From Pseudomonadota bacterium (GTDB lineage Bacteria; Pseudomonadota; Alphaproteobacteria; Sneathiellales; Sneathiellaceae): a stretch of DNA of 64,000 bases. The stretch's first letter is position 1; every line of letters begins with the position of its first letter. The position numbers and the translations under genes were made by a program. A model generated the notes under the pieces. The model had not been told where the DNA came from. It saw nothing but the letters and a program-made list of their open reading frames with translations, and ran no database searches. The DNA lies in contig JANSXH010000003.1 of the NCBI GenBank assembly GCA_024743055.1, positions 124,001-188,000 on the forward strand. The letters are read 5' to 3'. Positions 42,026 to 50,401 of the stretch are shown here, one piece after another.

Positions 42026-43609
42026 ATGGCAATATCATATTCTGCGGGCAGCGCTCTGTCGTTTAATCGCAAGCCGAATAAATGGGTCATTCATGCTGGA
42101 ATAGTCCTTCTTTTGATTGCGTTGGCCGATTGGCTTTTCTTTGGCCGAAGCGTTGGTGTCACGGCGCCAATATTTATGCTGATACTGGCACTTTGTACGT
42201 ATGGATCAGCCATCGCCACTAAAGAGGTTCAGGTTAGTATAGCAACTGCCTCCATCCCGTTAATCGCGGTGTTTCCTCTGATCGAAACAATCAACACGCT
42301 CACGGTGATTATCGGCGTTCTGGGACTTGCTATTTTTACATTTCAGATCTATCGCCACCGCAGTGATGGCTTTATCCCATGGCTTATTTCTTTCTTTGGA
42401 TTTCTGATACGGCTTCCGTTTCGATTTATATACGATGTGGTGTTCATAGCACGGCTTTGGAAGCGCTCACGCAGCAAAGCTGTCAGCCGTAAACGCATTG
42501 CAGTATTTCTTTTGCCAGTTTTGTTTACGTTGGGGTTTCTCGGACTGTTCTCCATTGCCAATCCGCTTATCGGTAATTGGGTGAGTGCAATAGACATTCT
42601 CTACCCTTTCAAAGCGTTTGATTATTTGAGGATATTGTTTTGGACGGCCGTTGCAATTCTATGCTGGCCGCTCATACATTTCTCCCAACGGGGCTTGATG
42701 ACGTTGTTGTCACAATTAGAAATTCCGCAGGTACCCAAAATCAGCAAGTCAGAGGGATATAATTTCCTCGGCGCGGCATCGGTCTTTTACGCACTCCTGA
42801 TGTTTAACGCCCTCTTCGCTGTACAAACATATCTCGATATTGTTTTTCTCTGGGGAGAAAACGAGTTGCCGGATGGCGTTACTTACGCTGAATATGCCCA
42901 TCGAGGCACCTATATTCTCATCGTAACGGCGTTACTTGCTGCCGCATTTATCCTTTTTGTAACCCGAAAGAAACAGGCAGCTGAAACCTCTCGCCCCATA
43001 AAAGCGCTGCTTCTTTTATGGACAATACAAAATATCGTTCTCGTCGTTTCCACTATGATGCGCCTCAATCTGTATGTTGAAGCATACGCACTCACTTACC
43101 TTCGCATAGCCGCCTTAATTTGGATGATATTGGTAATGCTGGGTCTGGGTTTCATACTCCTGCGACTTATTATGAACCGCCCCAATATCTGGCTGATTAA
43201 AATGAACATGATGTCTCTCGCGGTTGTTCTATATGCCGCGAGCTTCGTGAACATGCCGTTTGTCATCTCCAACTATAATGTTTCCGCCGCCATCTTAAAT
43301 CATACGAAAAAACTAGATGCCAATTATCTCGTAAGCTTAGGTGCTGAAGCTATCCCGGCAATCGAACGCGCTGCGATACATCCAAGGTTAAGCAGATATA
43401 GAACCGGTCCAACTCTTCACGGATATAACCTTTCCAGAAGGAGCCTTGGTGAATGGAGCCGAATTATGAAGCTGAAATTCGAGACTTCAGAAAATGATTG
43501 GCGGCAATGGACGTTTAGACGACATCGATTGTCACAATATCTGGATAGGAAGCCATTAAGTGCATTCAATCCAAATCAAACGACAAAAGACAAGGCTGAA
43601 GAGATCTGA
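42026..43609 (+). CDS. DUF4173-type multi-pass membrane protein
   Basis: A 527-residue integral membrane protein with about eleven hydrophobic segments. The family mark is in the middle: FNALFAVQTYLDIVFLWG, then LPDGVTYAEYAHRGTYILI and MRLNLYVEAYALTYLRI. The C-terminal 100 residues are a hydrophilic tail with NYLVSLGAEAIPAIERAA. The function is unknown. It stands alone, appears more AT-rich than its neighbours, and is bracketed by direct repeats at 41694 and 43616, which suggests acquisition. Confidence 0.85.
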   Translation: MAISYSAGSALSFNRKPNKWVIHAGIVLLLIALADWLFFGRSVGVTAPIFMLILALCTYGSAIATKEVQVSIATASIPLIAVFPLIETINTLTVIIGVLGLAIFTFQIYRHRSDGFIPWLISFFGFLIRLPFRFIYDVVFIARLWKRSRSKAVSRKRIAVFLLPVLFTLGFLGLFSIANPLIGNWVSAIDILYPFKAFDYLRILFWTAVAILCWPLIHFSQRGLMTLLSQLEIPQVPKISKSEGYNFLGAASVFYALLMFNALFAVQTYLDIVFLWGENELPDGVTYAEYAHRGTYILIVTALLAAAFILFVTRKKQAAETSRPIKALLLLWTIQNIVLVVSTMMRLNLYVEAYALTYLRIAALIWMILVMLGLGFILLRLIMNRPNIWLIKMNMMSLAVVLYAASFVNMPFVISNYNVSAAILNHTKKLDANYLVSLGAEAIPAIERAAIHPRLSRYRTGPTLHGYNLSRRSLGEWSRIMKLKFETSENDWRQWTFRRHRLSQYLDRKPLSAFNPNQTTKDKAEEI

Positions 43610-43615
43610 GCAAGA

Positions 43616-43672
43616 GAACCCGTCAAAGCAAAAGGTTTGAGAACAACAATTACCGGAAACGGGGAAGGCGGT
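43616..43672 (+). repeat. Imperfect direct repeat, copy B (right of DUF4173 gene)
   Basis: Begins GAACCCGTCAAA and ends CGGGGAAGGCGGT, 7 bp after the DUF4173 stop. Compared with copy A it has one extra base and identical end blocks. The distance between copies is 1.9 kb. Confidence 0.55.
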
Positions 43673-43762
43673 CATTGCCTGCTGGGTCCGATCAATGCTA
43701 GGACAAAGACCTAACAAGAAACCTCAGCCCCGGATGGGGCCGGATAGATAAAGGGGACGGCC

Positions 43763-44134
43763 ATGATTGGATACGCAACTCTCGGAACCAATGATTTTGA
43801 GAAAGCGAATGACTTCTATAATGCCTTGTTTGAGGATCTCGGCGCCAAACGGGTGGTGGAAGATACACATTTGACCCTTTGGGGCACAAAACGCGGTGGG
43901 GCGCTACTTGGGGTGATCAAACCCTATAACAAGGAAGAGGCGACCATTGGCAACGGGACAATGGTGGCGCTGGGGCTGGAAAACCCTGAAATGGTGGCGA
44001 AACTTCATGCCAAGGCGTTATCACTGGGGGGCACCGATGAAGGGGCGCCGGGTCCGCGCGGCAAGCGAGAGACAGTTTTTGCCTATTTCCGGGACCCTGA
44101 AGGACATAAACTCGCTTTTTACAGCATGAGCTAG
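43763..44134 (+). CDS. VOC-family (glyoxalase/dioxygenase-like) protein
   Basis: A 123-residue vicinal-oxygen-chelate protein: MIGYATLGTNDFEKANDFYNALFEDLGAKRV (in part) at the N-terminus, and the second module FAYFRDPEGHKLAFYSM with the metal-ligand-like Glu and His region. Such proteins include glyoxalases and resistance proteins; here no specific activity can be named. AAAGGGGACGG lies before the ATG. Confidence 0.85.
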   Translation: MIGYATLGTNDFEKANDFYNALFEDLGAKRVVEDTHLTLWGTKRGGALLGVIKPYNKEEATIGNGTMVALGLENPEMVAKLHAKALSLGGTDEGAPGPRGKRETVFAYFRDPEGHKLAFYSMS

Positions 44135-44139
44135 ATTAA

Positions 44140-44565
44140 TCAGGAGAGCGCGGCGCGGATTTTGTCTGCGTTGGCTTTCAAAACCTCCGGTTTTTCCATT
44201 TTACTGGCGGGTGGCTGCAGGCGCATGCCTTCGTGGCGCGGCAGCACGTGAAAATGCAGGTGAAACACGACCTGGCCACCGGCGGCTTCGTTAAACTGCT
44301 GAAAAGTGATACCGTCGGCATTGAACGCTTTGGTCACGGCATGGCTGATTTTCTGCACCGTTGCCATACAGGCGGCCAGTTGTTCGTGGCTGGCGTCGAG
44401 CATGTTGCGGGCCGGGGTTTTCGGGATCACCAGCACATGACCATCGGTGCGCGGCATGATATCCATGATCGCCAGGGTCATGTCATCCTCGTAGACCCGT
44501 TCCGCCGGCAGTTCACCTCGCAGGATCTTGGCGAAGATGTTATCGGTATCATAGGCTTTGTTCAT
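44140..44565 (-). CDS. HIT-family nucleotide-binding protein
   Basis: A 141-residue histidine-triad hydrolase. Motifs are DNIFAKILRGELPAERVYED, VIPKTPARNMLD and the triad HLHFHVLPR. HIT proteins hydrolyse nucleoside phosphoramidates or dinucleotides. The start overlaps the end of the ArsR-GNAT gene by 17 bases, so they are coexpressed. The frame is open further upstream but begins to be similar only at MNKAYDTDNIF. Confidence 0.9.
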   Translation of the reverse strand: MNKAYDTDNIFAKILRGELPAERVYEDDMTLAIMDIMPRTDGHVLVIPKTPARNMLDASHEQLAACMATVQKISHAVTKAFNADGITFQQFNEAAGGQVVFHLHFHVLPRHEGMRLQPPASKMEKPEVLKANADKIRAALS

Positions 44566-45460
44566 AGGCTTCCCATTCTTCTCTGGTGATCTCCCAGATT
44601 TCCTTTTCTGTATAGGTCGGATCGACAAAGCGCGCTGGGGCTGTTGCCACAAACCTGGCGCCATGACGCTTCTTAACCCGGCTGGATCGTCGGTTTCTTG
44701 TGGCATTCGAGAGGACCATGCTCTTGAAGCCGAGCTTGGTAAAGGCATAGTTCATGACCGGTACCAGTGCCTCGCTCATCAGCCCCTGACCCCAGAATTT
44801 CTGGGCAAGCCAGAAGCCGCGGTTGTCATTTTCGCCGACACCAGCGTCGGTACGGCGGATCTCGATCGAGCCGATAACCTCCTCCGGCTGGTCCTTGTGA
44901 CAGAGCACCCAGACCCACTTGTCTTTCCCCTGATTGGGCAGAATTGCTTCATTCAGGTGGGTTTCCACGCCATTTTCGGGGTAAGGCCAGGGGATATGCG
45001 CATGCAGATGCCGGATGACCTCATAATCGACGAAATTCTTCTGCCAGGACGGAATATCCGCTGTTTCAGGCGGTCTTATGATCAATCGGGAGGTTGTGAA
45101 AGCCGGAGGCGGGATTTCCGCGTCGGAACTGGCGGCTCCGATTTCAGTCCGCAGCCTTTGGTTCAAATCCGCAAGGGCGCTGTCCACGGCGTCGCGGTCC
45201 GGCTTGTAAAAGACCCAGTTCTTGATCGGCTTGGACGTGACCAGCCCGGCGTCGCCCAGAATTTTCATATGCATGGTCACCGTCGGCTGGGTCAAGCTGA
45301 CCTTGTCGGTGATATAGGAAATGCAGACCCCATCCTCGATCAGATCACCATCATTTTGCGGCGGAAAATTTTCCACTGGCGAGAGCAGCCATTGCAGAAT
45401 CTGCAGCCTTTTTTCATTGGCCAGCGCTTTTAGCAGAACGAGGGTTGACTCTGTGTCCAT
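44549..45460 (-). CDS. ArsR-type HTH fused to a GNAT acetyltransferase
   Basis: A 303-residue two-domain protein. Residues about 1-100 are an ArsR-like winged HTH: LLKALANEKRLQILQWLL, SLTQPTVTMHMKILGDAGLV and NWVFYKPDRDAV. Residues about 120-300 are a GNAT domain of the RimJ/RimL type: FTTSRLIIRPPETADIPSWQ and GFWLAQKFWGQGLMSEALVPVMNYAF with the acetyl-CoA loop QKFWGQGLMSEA. The end of the GNAT domain reads less conserved (RNRRSSRVKKRHGARFV). The upstream region contains repeats that may be its operator. Confidence 0.88.
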   Translation of the reverse strand: MDTESTLVLLKALANEKRLQILQWLLSPVENFPPQNDGDLIEDGVCISYITDKVSLTQPTVTMHMKILGDAGLVTSKPIKNWVFYKPDRDAVDSALADLNQRLRTEIGAASSDAEIPPPAFTTSRLIIRPPETADIPSWQKNFVDYEVIRHLHAHIPWPYPENGVETHLNEAILPNQGKDKWVWVLCHKDQPEEVIGSIEIRRTDAGVGENDNRGFWLAQKFWGQGLMSEALVPVMNYAFTKLGFKSMVLSNATRNRRSSRVKKRHGARFVATAPARFVDPTYTEKEIWEITREEWEAYEQSL

Positions 45461-45512
45461 CTATATTGATAATTTCCTATATAGTTAATTCCCTATATAG
45501 ATTCAGTATGCC
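45461..45512. promoter_or_regulatory. Repeated TATATAG motifs upstream of the ArsR-GNAT gene
   Basis: TTTCCTATATAG and TTCCCTATATAG are near-identical 12-mers 17 bp apart (start to start), with a third related CTATATTGATAA directly before the start codon. Together they look like a promoter/operator for the ArsR-type protein. Confidence 0.5.
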
Positions 45513-45563
45513 AGAGCACTCCAAAAACACCAACCCCTTAACTTAGGTTGGGAGGGTCATTCC

Positions 45564-46307
45564 ATGACGACGTCAAACGCAACAGCATCGGACACGGTCA
45601 CCTTCACCTTTGCCGGGGTGCGGCGGGGATTTGTGCGTGGGCAGGCCCTCGGATTTGCCGCCTTTGTCTATGGCATTGCGTTTGGGTTATTGGCGCTGGA
45701 AGTGGGTTTGTCGGCGATTGAGGCAGTTTTGACCAGTGGCGTCGTCTATTCTGGATCGGCACAGCTGGCAGCCATGAATATCATGGCGGAGGCAAGCCCC
45801 TGGACGTCGGCCAATATCTGGATCATCACCACCTCCATATTGATCATCAATGCCCGCTATTTCCTTTATGGCGCAACATTGCGGCCGTGGCTCGGTAAAA
45901 CCGGGCCCATCCAGGCCTATGCCAGCCTGTTTGTCCTCGCCGATGGCAACTGGGTCCTGTCCATGAGTGCGTATAATGAAGGGGAGCGGGATGCGGGCTT
46001 TGTCTTTGGATCGGGCTTTGCCATGTTTTTGGCCTGGCTTACCGGAACCCTGGCCGGATCTCTGGTCGGTGCGCTGATCACCAATCCGGCCCTGCTCGGG
46101 CTGGATTTCCTGCTGGTCGCCTTTTGTGGCGCTTTTGCTGTCAATATGTTCAAGGGGCGGCAGGATATTGCCATTGTCATCGTTGCCGCGATCACGGCCT
46201 TCATCACCTCCAAACTTGTGGACGGCGGTTGGGCTATCATCACCGCAGGTCTAGCCGGAGCTGCCGTCGCTTATGTCCGCTATAGCTGGGGGAGCCGCAA
46301 GACATGA
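45564..46307 (+). CDS. azlC: AzlC family branched-chain amino-acid exporter subunit
   Basis: A 247-residue membrane protein, the large subunit of the AzlCD two-component amino-acid exporter. The conserved YGIAFGLLALEVGLS, VVYSGSAQLAAMNIM, NARYFLYGATLRPWLGK and ADGNWVLSM segments are visible. Its stop overlaps azlD (46304) by four bases. The arrangement, with a GNAT gene coupled downstream, suggests a single operon for export of an amino acid or analogue. The regulator is not evident. Confidence 0.92.
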   Translation: MTTSNATASDTVTFTFAGVRRGFVRGQALGFAAFVYGIAFGLLALEVGLSAIEAVLTSGVVYSGSAQLAAMNIMAEASPWTSANIWIITTSILIINARYFLYGATLRPWLGKTGPIQAYASLFVLADGNWVLSMSAYNEGERDAGFVFGSGFAMFLAWLTGTLAGSLVGALITNPALLGLDFLLVAFCGAFAVNMFKGRQDIAIVIVAAITAFITSKLVDGGWAIITAGLAGAAVAYVRYSWGSRKT

Positions 46308-46615
46308 GCTTTGAGACGGCGTTTCTGCCGCTTTTGCTGGCCATGACCGTGATTTCCTTTATCTGCCGGGCCGGCGGCTTCTGGCTGATGCGCTATGTTC
46401 CGACCACCCCGGCGGTCGAGGCGGCGCTGAAAGCCACGCCACTTGCGGTAATGGTGGGGATCGTCACGCCTGTCGCGGCCCGCGGAAATCCGCCAGAACT
46501 TGCCGCCCTGGCCGTCATTGTTATCATTGTACGTCTGACCGGCAGCGATATTCTGGCCGCCATCCTTGGGGTGGCGACGGTCGCTGGCCTCAGAATTCTG
46601 CTGGGATCCCCATGA
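46304..46615 (+). CDS. azlD: AzlD family exporter subunit
   Basis: A 103-residue membrane protein with three or four TM segments, partner of AzlC. Typical is the start FLPLLLAMTVISFICRAGGFWLM (partial) and ALKATPLAVMVGIVTP. Overlaps azlC and the following GNAT gene, both by four bases, so all three are translationally coupled. Confidence 0.9.
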   Translation: MSFETAFLPLLLAMTVISFICRAGGFWLMRYVPTTPAVEAALKATPLAVMVGIVTPVAARGNPPELAALAVIVIIVRLTGSDILAAILGVATVAGLRILLGSP

Positions 46616-47079
46616 CCGTCACAATTCGACGCTTTACCGAAAAAGACGCGGCGGCAACAGCACAGCTTTATTTTGACGCCGTCCGCATCGGCGGGCTCGG
46701 GCCTTATTCAGAGGCCGAAACGGTCGCCTGGGTCAAGGAAATCCCGGAAATTGAGACATGGCGGGAGCGACTGAGCGCGCAAAGCACCTTTATCGCCGAG
46801 CAGGCGGGAGACATTATCGGATTTCTTGCCATCAATGATGCAGGCTATATCGATCTCGCCTTCGTTGCCCCGGAAGTACAGGGGCAGGGGGTCGCTTTCA
46901 CCCTGTATAAAGCCGCAGAAAAGCAAGCTGTTCAGCAAGGTTTGAGCCGCTTAACCGCCCATGCCAGCCTCCTGGCCCATCCGTTCTTTCTGCGGCAAGG
47001 CTGGACGGCTCTGGAGGAAGAGTGGGTTGAACGTCACGGACAAGTCCTCCGGCGCTTTTACATGGAGAAAAACCTGTAG
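46612..47079 (+). CDS. GNAT-family N-acetyltransferase
   Basis: A 155-residue acetyltransferase. The fold shows ITIRRFTEKDAAATAQLYF-like text (TIRRFTEKDAAATAQLYF), GYIDLAFVAPEVQGQGVAFTLYKAAE with the acetyl-CoA binding loop Q-x-x-G-x-A, and the end ASLLAHPFFLRQGW. It is coupled to azlD; it might modify the compound exported by AzlCD, but that is only suggested by the gene order. Confidence 0.88.
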   Translation: MTVTIRRFTEKDAAATAQLYFDAVRIGGLGPYSEAETVAWVKEIPEIETWRERLSAQSTFIAEQAGDIIGFLAINDAGYIDLAFVAPEVQGQGVAFTLYKAAEKQAVQQGLSRLTAHASLLAHPFFLRQGWTALEEEWVERHGQVLRRFYMEKNL

Positions 47080-47125
47080 CTCTGGCGCCGTGGCGCCACG
47101 GGCAAAAACCCGCAGAAAACCTGGG

Positions 47126-48022
47126 CTATTGAGCGATGGGGCGAAAATGCTCGACAAGATAATCCAGGAAAACACGGACCTTTGGAGAGAGATTGCGCCG
47201 ATCTGAATAGACAGCGAAAATATCCCCTTCACTCGCCATATAGTCATCCAGCAATGACACCAAACGTCCGGCCTGTATTTCCGGTTCGACCAGATAGGCG
47301 GAAAGCTGGGCGATCCCCATACCGGCAAGGGCGGCATGATAGACGGCGTCGGCGCTATTGACATCAAAATTGCCGTCGACTTCCAGGGACCAGCTTTCCT
47401 CGCCTTTACGAAAATGCCATTCATTCCAATGTGTTACCGTCGAGATCCGGAGACAGTTATGATCTGCCAGATCATCGGGTGTCTTTGGCATGCCATGGGC
47501 ACTGATATAGTCCGGAGAGGCGCAAATCAGGCGCTTGTTGCTCGCCAGTTTGCAGGCTATGACCGAGCTGTCCTCTATCTGCTCCGGAAAGCGAATGGCC
47601 AGATCAAACTCGGACTCCGATAGGTCAATCGACCGATCTGTTAATTCCAGCACCACCTTCAAATCAGGATAGCTGGCCGTAAAGGCGGGCATCAGGGGTA
47701 AAATTTGTGCTTTTGCAAAGGCGACGGTCGCTGCCACCCGCAGATTACCTTGCGGCTTTTCGCTCATGGAATGGGCCATAGCCTCGGCTTCCGAGACTTC
47801 CGCGGCGATTTCGGCGCAGCGAGCATAGAAGGGGCGGCCCTCCTCGGTCAGGGAGATATGACGGGTAGAGCGGTTGAGCAGGCGGACGCCAAGCCGATCC
47901 TCAAGCTGGCTGATCTGCTTGCTGACAGCAGACGGCGTCAGCCCAAGATCGCGGGCTGTGGCAGAAAAACTTCCATGATCCACCACGTTGGCGAAGAGAA
48001 TCATCTGGCTGGCAATATCCAT
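47126..48022 (-). CDS. LysR-family regulator
   Basis: A 298-residue LysR regulator with the N-terminal HTH FANVVDHGSFSATARDLGLTPSAVSKQISQLEDRLGVRLLNRSTR (in part) and an effector domain with TDRSIDLSESEFDLAIRFPE and GMGIAQLSAYLV. It is of the CrgA-like group often regulating adjacent enzymes. It is divergent from the 48171 gene with a 148-bp gap that holds inverted repeats. Confidence 0.9.
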   Translation of the reverse strand: MDIASQMILFANVVDHGSFSATARDLGLTPSAVSKQISQLEDRLGVRLLNRSTRHISLTEEGRPFYARCAEIAAEVSEAEAMAHSMSEKPQGNLRVAATVAFAKAQILPLMPAFTASYPDLKVVLELTDRSIDLSESEFDLAIRFPEQIEDSSVIACKLASNKRLICASPDYISAHGMPKTPDDLADHNCLRISTVTHWNEWHFRKGEESWSLEVDGNFDVNSADAVYHAALAGMGIAQLSAYLVEPEIQAGRLVSLLDDYMASEGDIFAVYSDRRNLSPKVRVFLDYLVEHFRPIAQ

Positions 48023-48086
48023 AGGCCAAGCCTCTCCATCTGTTCCTGCAGGTCACAGGACTTGTGACCAATCTGGCAATTATCAA

Positions 48087-48121
48087 ATGCTGCATCGCGG
48101 CATAATGTTGCATTGCAGCAT
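48087..48121. promoter_or_regulatory. Inverted repeats in the LysR / 48171 divergent gap
   Basis: ATGCTGCAT (48087-48095) and ATTGCAGCAT (48112-48121) form an outer inverted repeat, and ATGTTGCAT in the centre is a 9-bp palindrome. This is a likely LysR binding region controlling the divergent genes. Confidence 0.5.
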
Positions 48122-48170
48122 AGATATTGCCCTTTGGCAATGGAATTGCAAGCGTGAAAAGGAGTTTTCG

Positions 48171-48422
48171 ATGAGTGATTTATTTGATGATATTGATCTG
48201 CCCAACCTGACCCATGCCGAGATGCAAGAGATGGTGAAAGAGGGCCATCGGCTAAGGAACGCCGCCCTGCGTGAGGCTGCGCGGCGGCGATCAGAGGTAA
48301 CAGGCGCAGCTTTTTCATGGCTTGCAGCCAAGCTCGGAACGATAGTTTCCTGGGCTTTGCGCAAAATTCTCCCGGAAGCACCGGCAGGCAAGCCCCTCTC
48401 CAGTGGTGGGCCAAATGACTGA
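48171..48422 (+). CDS. Small hypothetical protein
   Basis: An 83-residue protein not recognised. AAAAGGAG stands six bases before the ATG at 48171. Residues 15-45 are helical and basic (EMQEMVKEGHRLRNAALREAARR), followed by an amphipathic AAFSWLAAKLGTIVSWALRKIL segment, which could contact a membrane. It overlaps the GNAT gene by 8 bases, so the two are coupled. Confidence 0.6.
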   Translation: MSDLFDDIDLPNLTHAEMQEMVKEGHRLRNAALREAARRRSEVTGAAFSWLAAKLGTIVSWALRKILPEAPAGKPLSSGGPND

Positions 48423-48975
48423 GGACGGGCCGGTGCGGTTCGACCCCTCGGATCACGGGAGGCCGACCTACCATCTTGCCCCATCCGGCGACCTTCCGGA
48501 CCTTTATGATCATCTATTGAGATTGGGTCCGAAAAGCCGGTACTACCGGTTTTGTCATCAGGTTCGTGATGAGGTGATTGAGGCCTATTGCCGAAAATGC
48601 GGCACCAGTCGGGGATTTGTTCTCTGTGCCAGCAGCGGGGATTTTTTACGCGGGGCCGCGGAAATTCATTTGCAACCGGGCATCTGGCCCTTGCAGGGGG
48701 AGCTTGCTTTAAGTGTCGAGGATCCCTGGCAGGATGCCGGGATCGGCAGCGATCTTCTCGCTCTTGCGCTGTCAACGGCGCGGGATTGTGGGGTATCCCG
48801 GGTTCAGATGATCTGTCTGGCGGAAAACAGGCGAATGCGGCATGTCGCCAAAAAGTTTCATGCCGGGCTGAGCAGTCAGGCCCATGAAGTCCGGGCGGTT
48901 TTTGAACCGCTCAAACCAATCTACCAAGATCTTAGGGTTGAAGGGCGTCACCTCCCAGTGCCGCTTCATTCCTGA
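48415..48975 (+). CDS. GNAT-family acetyltransferase
   Basis: A 186-residue protein. LGPKSRYYRFCHQVRDEVIEAY at the N-terminal half recalls acetyltransferase domains of the Pat type, followed by GELALSVEDPWQDAGIGSDLLALALSTARDCGVSRVQMICLAENRRM (in part), with Q-D-x-G-I-G-S as the acetyl-CoA loop. Substrate unknown. The stop is followed by a strong terminator. Confidence 0.85.
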   Translation: MTEDGPVRFDPSDHGRPTYHLAPSGDLPDLYDHLLRLGPKSRYYRFCHQVRDEVIEAYCRKCGTSRGFVLCASSGDFLRGAAEIHLQPGIWPLQGELALSVEDPWQDAGIGSDLLALALSTARDCGVSRVQMICLAENRRMRHVAKKFHAGLSSQAHEVRAVFEPLKPIYQDLRVEGRHLPVPLHS

Positions 48976-48983
48976 GATTCCTT

Positions 48984-49016
48984 GCGGGTGGCGTCACGGC
49001 GCCACCCGCTTTTTTT
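48984..49016 (+). terminator. Rho-independent terminator after the GNAT gene
   Basis: GCGGGTGGCG (48984-48993) pairs with CGCCACCCGC (49000-49009), a perfect 10-bp stem, followed by a T7 run. It ends the 48171-48975 transcript; the P450 gene ends 26 bp further on the opposite strand. Confidence 0.92.
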
Positions 49017-49041
49017 GAGTTTTTGCTTGGATCTCTCAGGG

Positions 49042-50268
49042 TTAGGATTTTGCCGTAAAAGAAAGTGGCATGCGGTCGAGGGCATGGATGGCATTGTTGG
49101 GCCGCCAGATGGCGTCTCCGGTCAAAGTAATGGTCTCCACTTTGCGGGCAATTGCAGAGAGCACAGCTTCCAGCTCGGCCCGCGCGATATTCTGCCCGAC
49201 ACAGCCATGAATGCCCGTTCCCAAGGCCAAATGGCCAACCGGCCGGCGCTCAATATCGAAGCGATCAGCGTTTGGCCAGTGATCTTCATCGAGATTGGCG
49301 GCGGCCAGGACACAGAGGATCTTCGTGCCCTCGGCGATGCTGATCCCGGCCACTTCCGTATCGAGATTGGCTGTGCGGCAGAAGGAATGGACGGGCGAGG
49401 TATAGCGTAAAGTCTCCTCAAAGGCCGGGCGGGCGAGGGACGGGTCCTCTTTCAGCTTCTCGAACTCCTCCGGATGGGTGGCGAGGCACCACAAAGCGCT
49501 GCCGATCCCCGAAACCGTCGTATCAACTCCCGCGGAGAGCAGGGAGCGCACCAGCATGCCGGCCTCCGCCTCGGTTATGTCACCGTTGTCGGCGGCCGCA
49601 TAAATACTGGCGCCGATGCCGTCGGTGCGGAGGTTCTTGCGCTCGCATTGCTCGGTAATCCAGGGAACGATGTCCGGGCCCTTGGCCATGGCCTGCTGGC
49701 GTAGCGCATTATCAGGGCCGAGGGCATTGAAGACCATGGCCCCGTAATCCACCAGCCGCCGCCGGTCACTCTTATGCAGTCCGACGGCTTCAGGAAAGAC
49801 CGTTGTTGGGTAAGTTTCCGCGAGATCCTCCACCGCCTCAAACGGCCCTTGCTCCAAAAGCTGGTCAATCAGGCTGTCGGCGGCGGTTTGAAAGGCTTCC
49901 TTCAGATTATTGACGGCCCGTGGCGACATGGCCCGGGACATGACGGTGCGGGTTTTGGTGTGGTCGGGCGGGTCCACCTCCAGGATAATACTATGGGGGC
50001 GCCAGGGCGTCTCGAGACTGAAATCCTGTAATCCCACGCCGCGCGACGAGACAAACCGTTCCCAGTCGGAAAACACGGTTTTCGTCACCTCAAACCGGCC
50101 ACAGGCAAGCATGGCATATTTCGGAATATAGACAAACGGTCCCAACCGCCGCAGCTCCGCATAATAATCGGTGGGATCGCTTAAAATGGCGGGATCGTAG
50201 GGATCAATATCCCAAACCGGCACATTCTCCGGCACCTCCCGCGCCAAATGCCCCTCAACCAGGTCCAT
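49042..50268 (-). CDS. Cytochrome P450
   Basis: A 408-residue soluble bacterial P450. The I-helix reads SAGVDTT, the K-helix ExxR is EETLR, and the haem loop is ALGTGIHGCVG with the axial Cys at 356; the usual Phe of the loop is replaced by Leu. AVNNLKEAFQTAADSLI and VDPPDHTKTRTVMSRAMSP are the conserved F-helix and WxxxR-like regions. No ferredoxin or reductase gene is adjacent, so the electron partner must lie elsewhere. The substrate is unknown. Confidence 0.93.
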   Translation of the reverse strand: MDLVEGHLAREVPENVPVWDIDPYDPAILSDPTDYYAELRRLGPFVYIPKYAMLACGRFEVTKTVFSDWERFVSSRGVGLQDFSLETPWRPHSIILEVDPPDHTKTRTVMSRAMSPRAVNNLKEAFQTAADSLIDQLLEQGPFEAVEDLAETYPTTVFPEAVGLHKSDRRRLVDYGAMVFNALGPDNALRQQAMAKGPDIVPWITEQCERKNLRTDGIGASIYAAADNGDITEAEAGMLVRSLLSAGVDTTVSGIGSALWCLATHPEEFEKLKEDPSLARPAFEETLRYTSPVHSFCRTANLDTEVAGISIAEGTKILCVLAAANLDEDHWPNADRFDIERRPVGHLALGTGIHGCVGQNIARAELEAVLSAIARKVETITLTGDAIWRPNNAIHALDRMPLSFTAKS

Positions 50269-50328
50269 AACCGCCTCCCACGTTGTTCTTTTTCATAAGG
50301 ATGCCGGGGCGGGGCGGGAATGTCCAGC

Positions 50329-50358
50329 TTGATCAACCAAGAAGAGAGAAGCTATAAT
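50329..50358 (+). promoter_or_regulatory. Sigma-70-like promoter
   Basis: TTGATC (50329-50334) and TATAAT (50353-50358) are separated by 18 bp, 44 bp upstream of the ATG at 50402. It is a good match to the housekeeping consensus. Confidence 0.6.
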
Positions 50359-50401
50359 ATTTTGATCGTATTAAAAGTAATTGAAAGAAGTAGCTTTGGG
50401 A

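Noticed and set aside
47080-47125. Hairpin TGGCGCC-G-TGGCGCCA after the GNAT gene as a terminator
   Set aside because: The stem has a one-base spacer and is followed by CGGGCAAAAACCC rather than a T-run; it is too weak to call.
48984-49016. Terminator stem as part of a mobile-element end
   Set aside because: It is a simple 10-bp stem with a T-run directly behind a gene; no matching inverted copy or transposase lies near.
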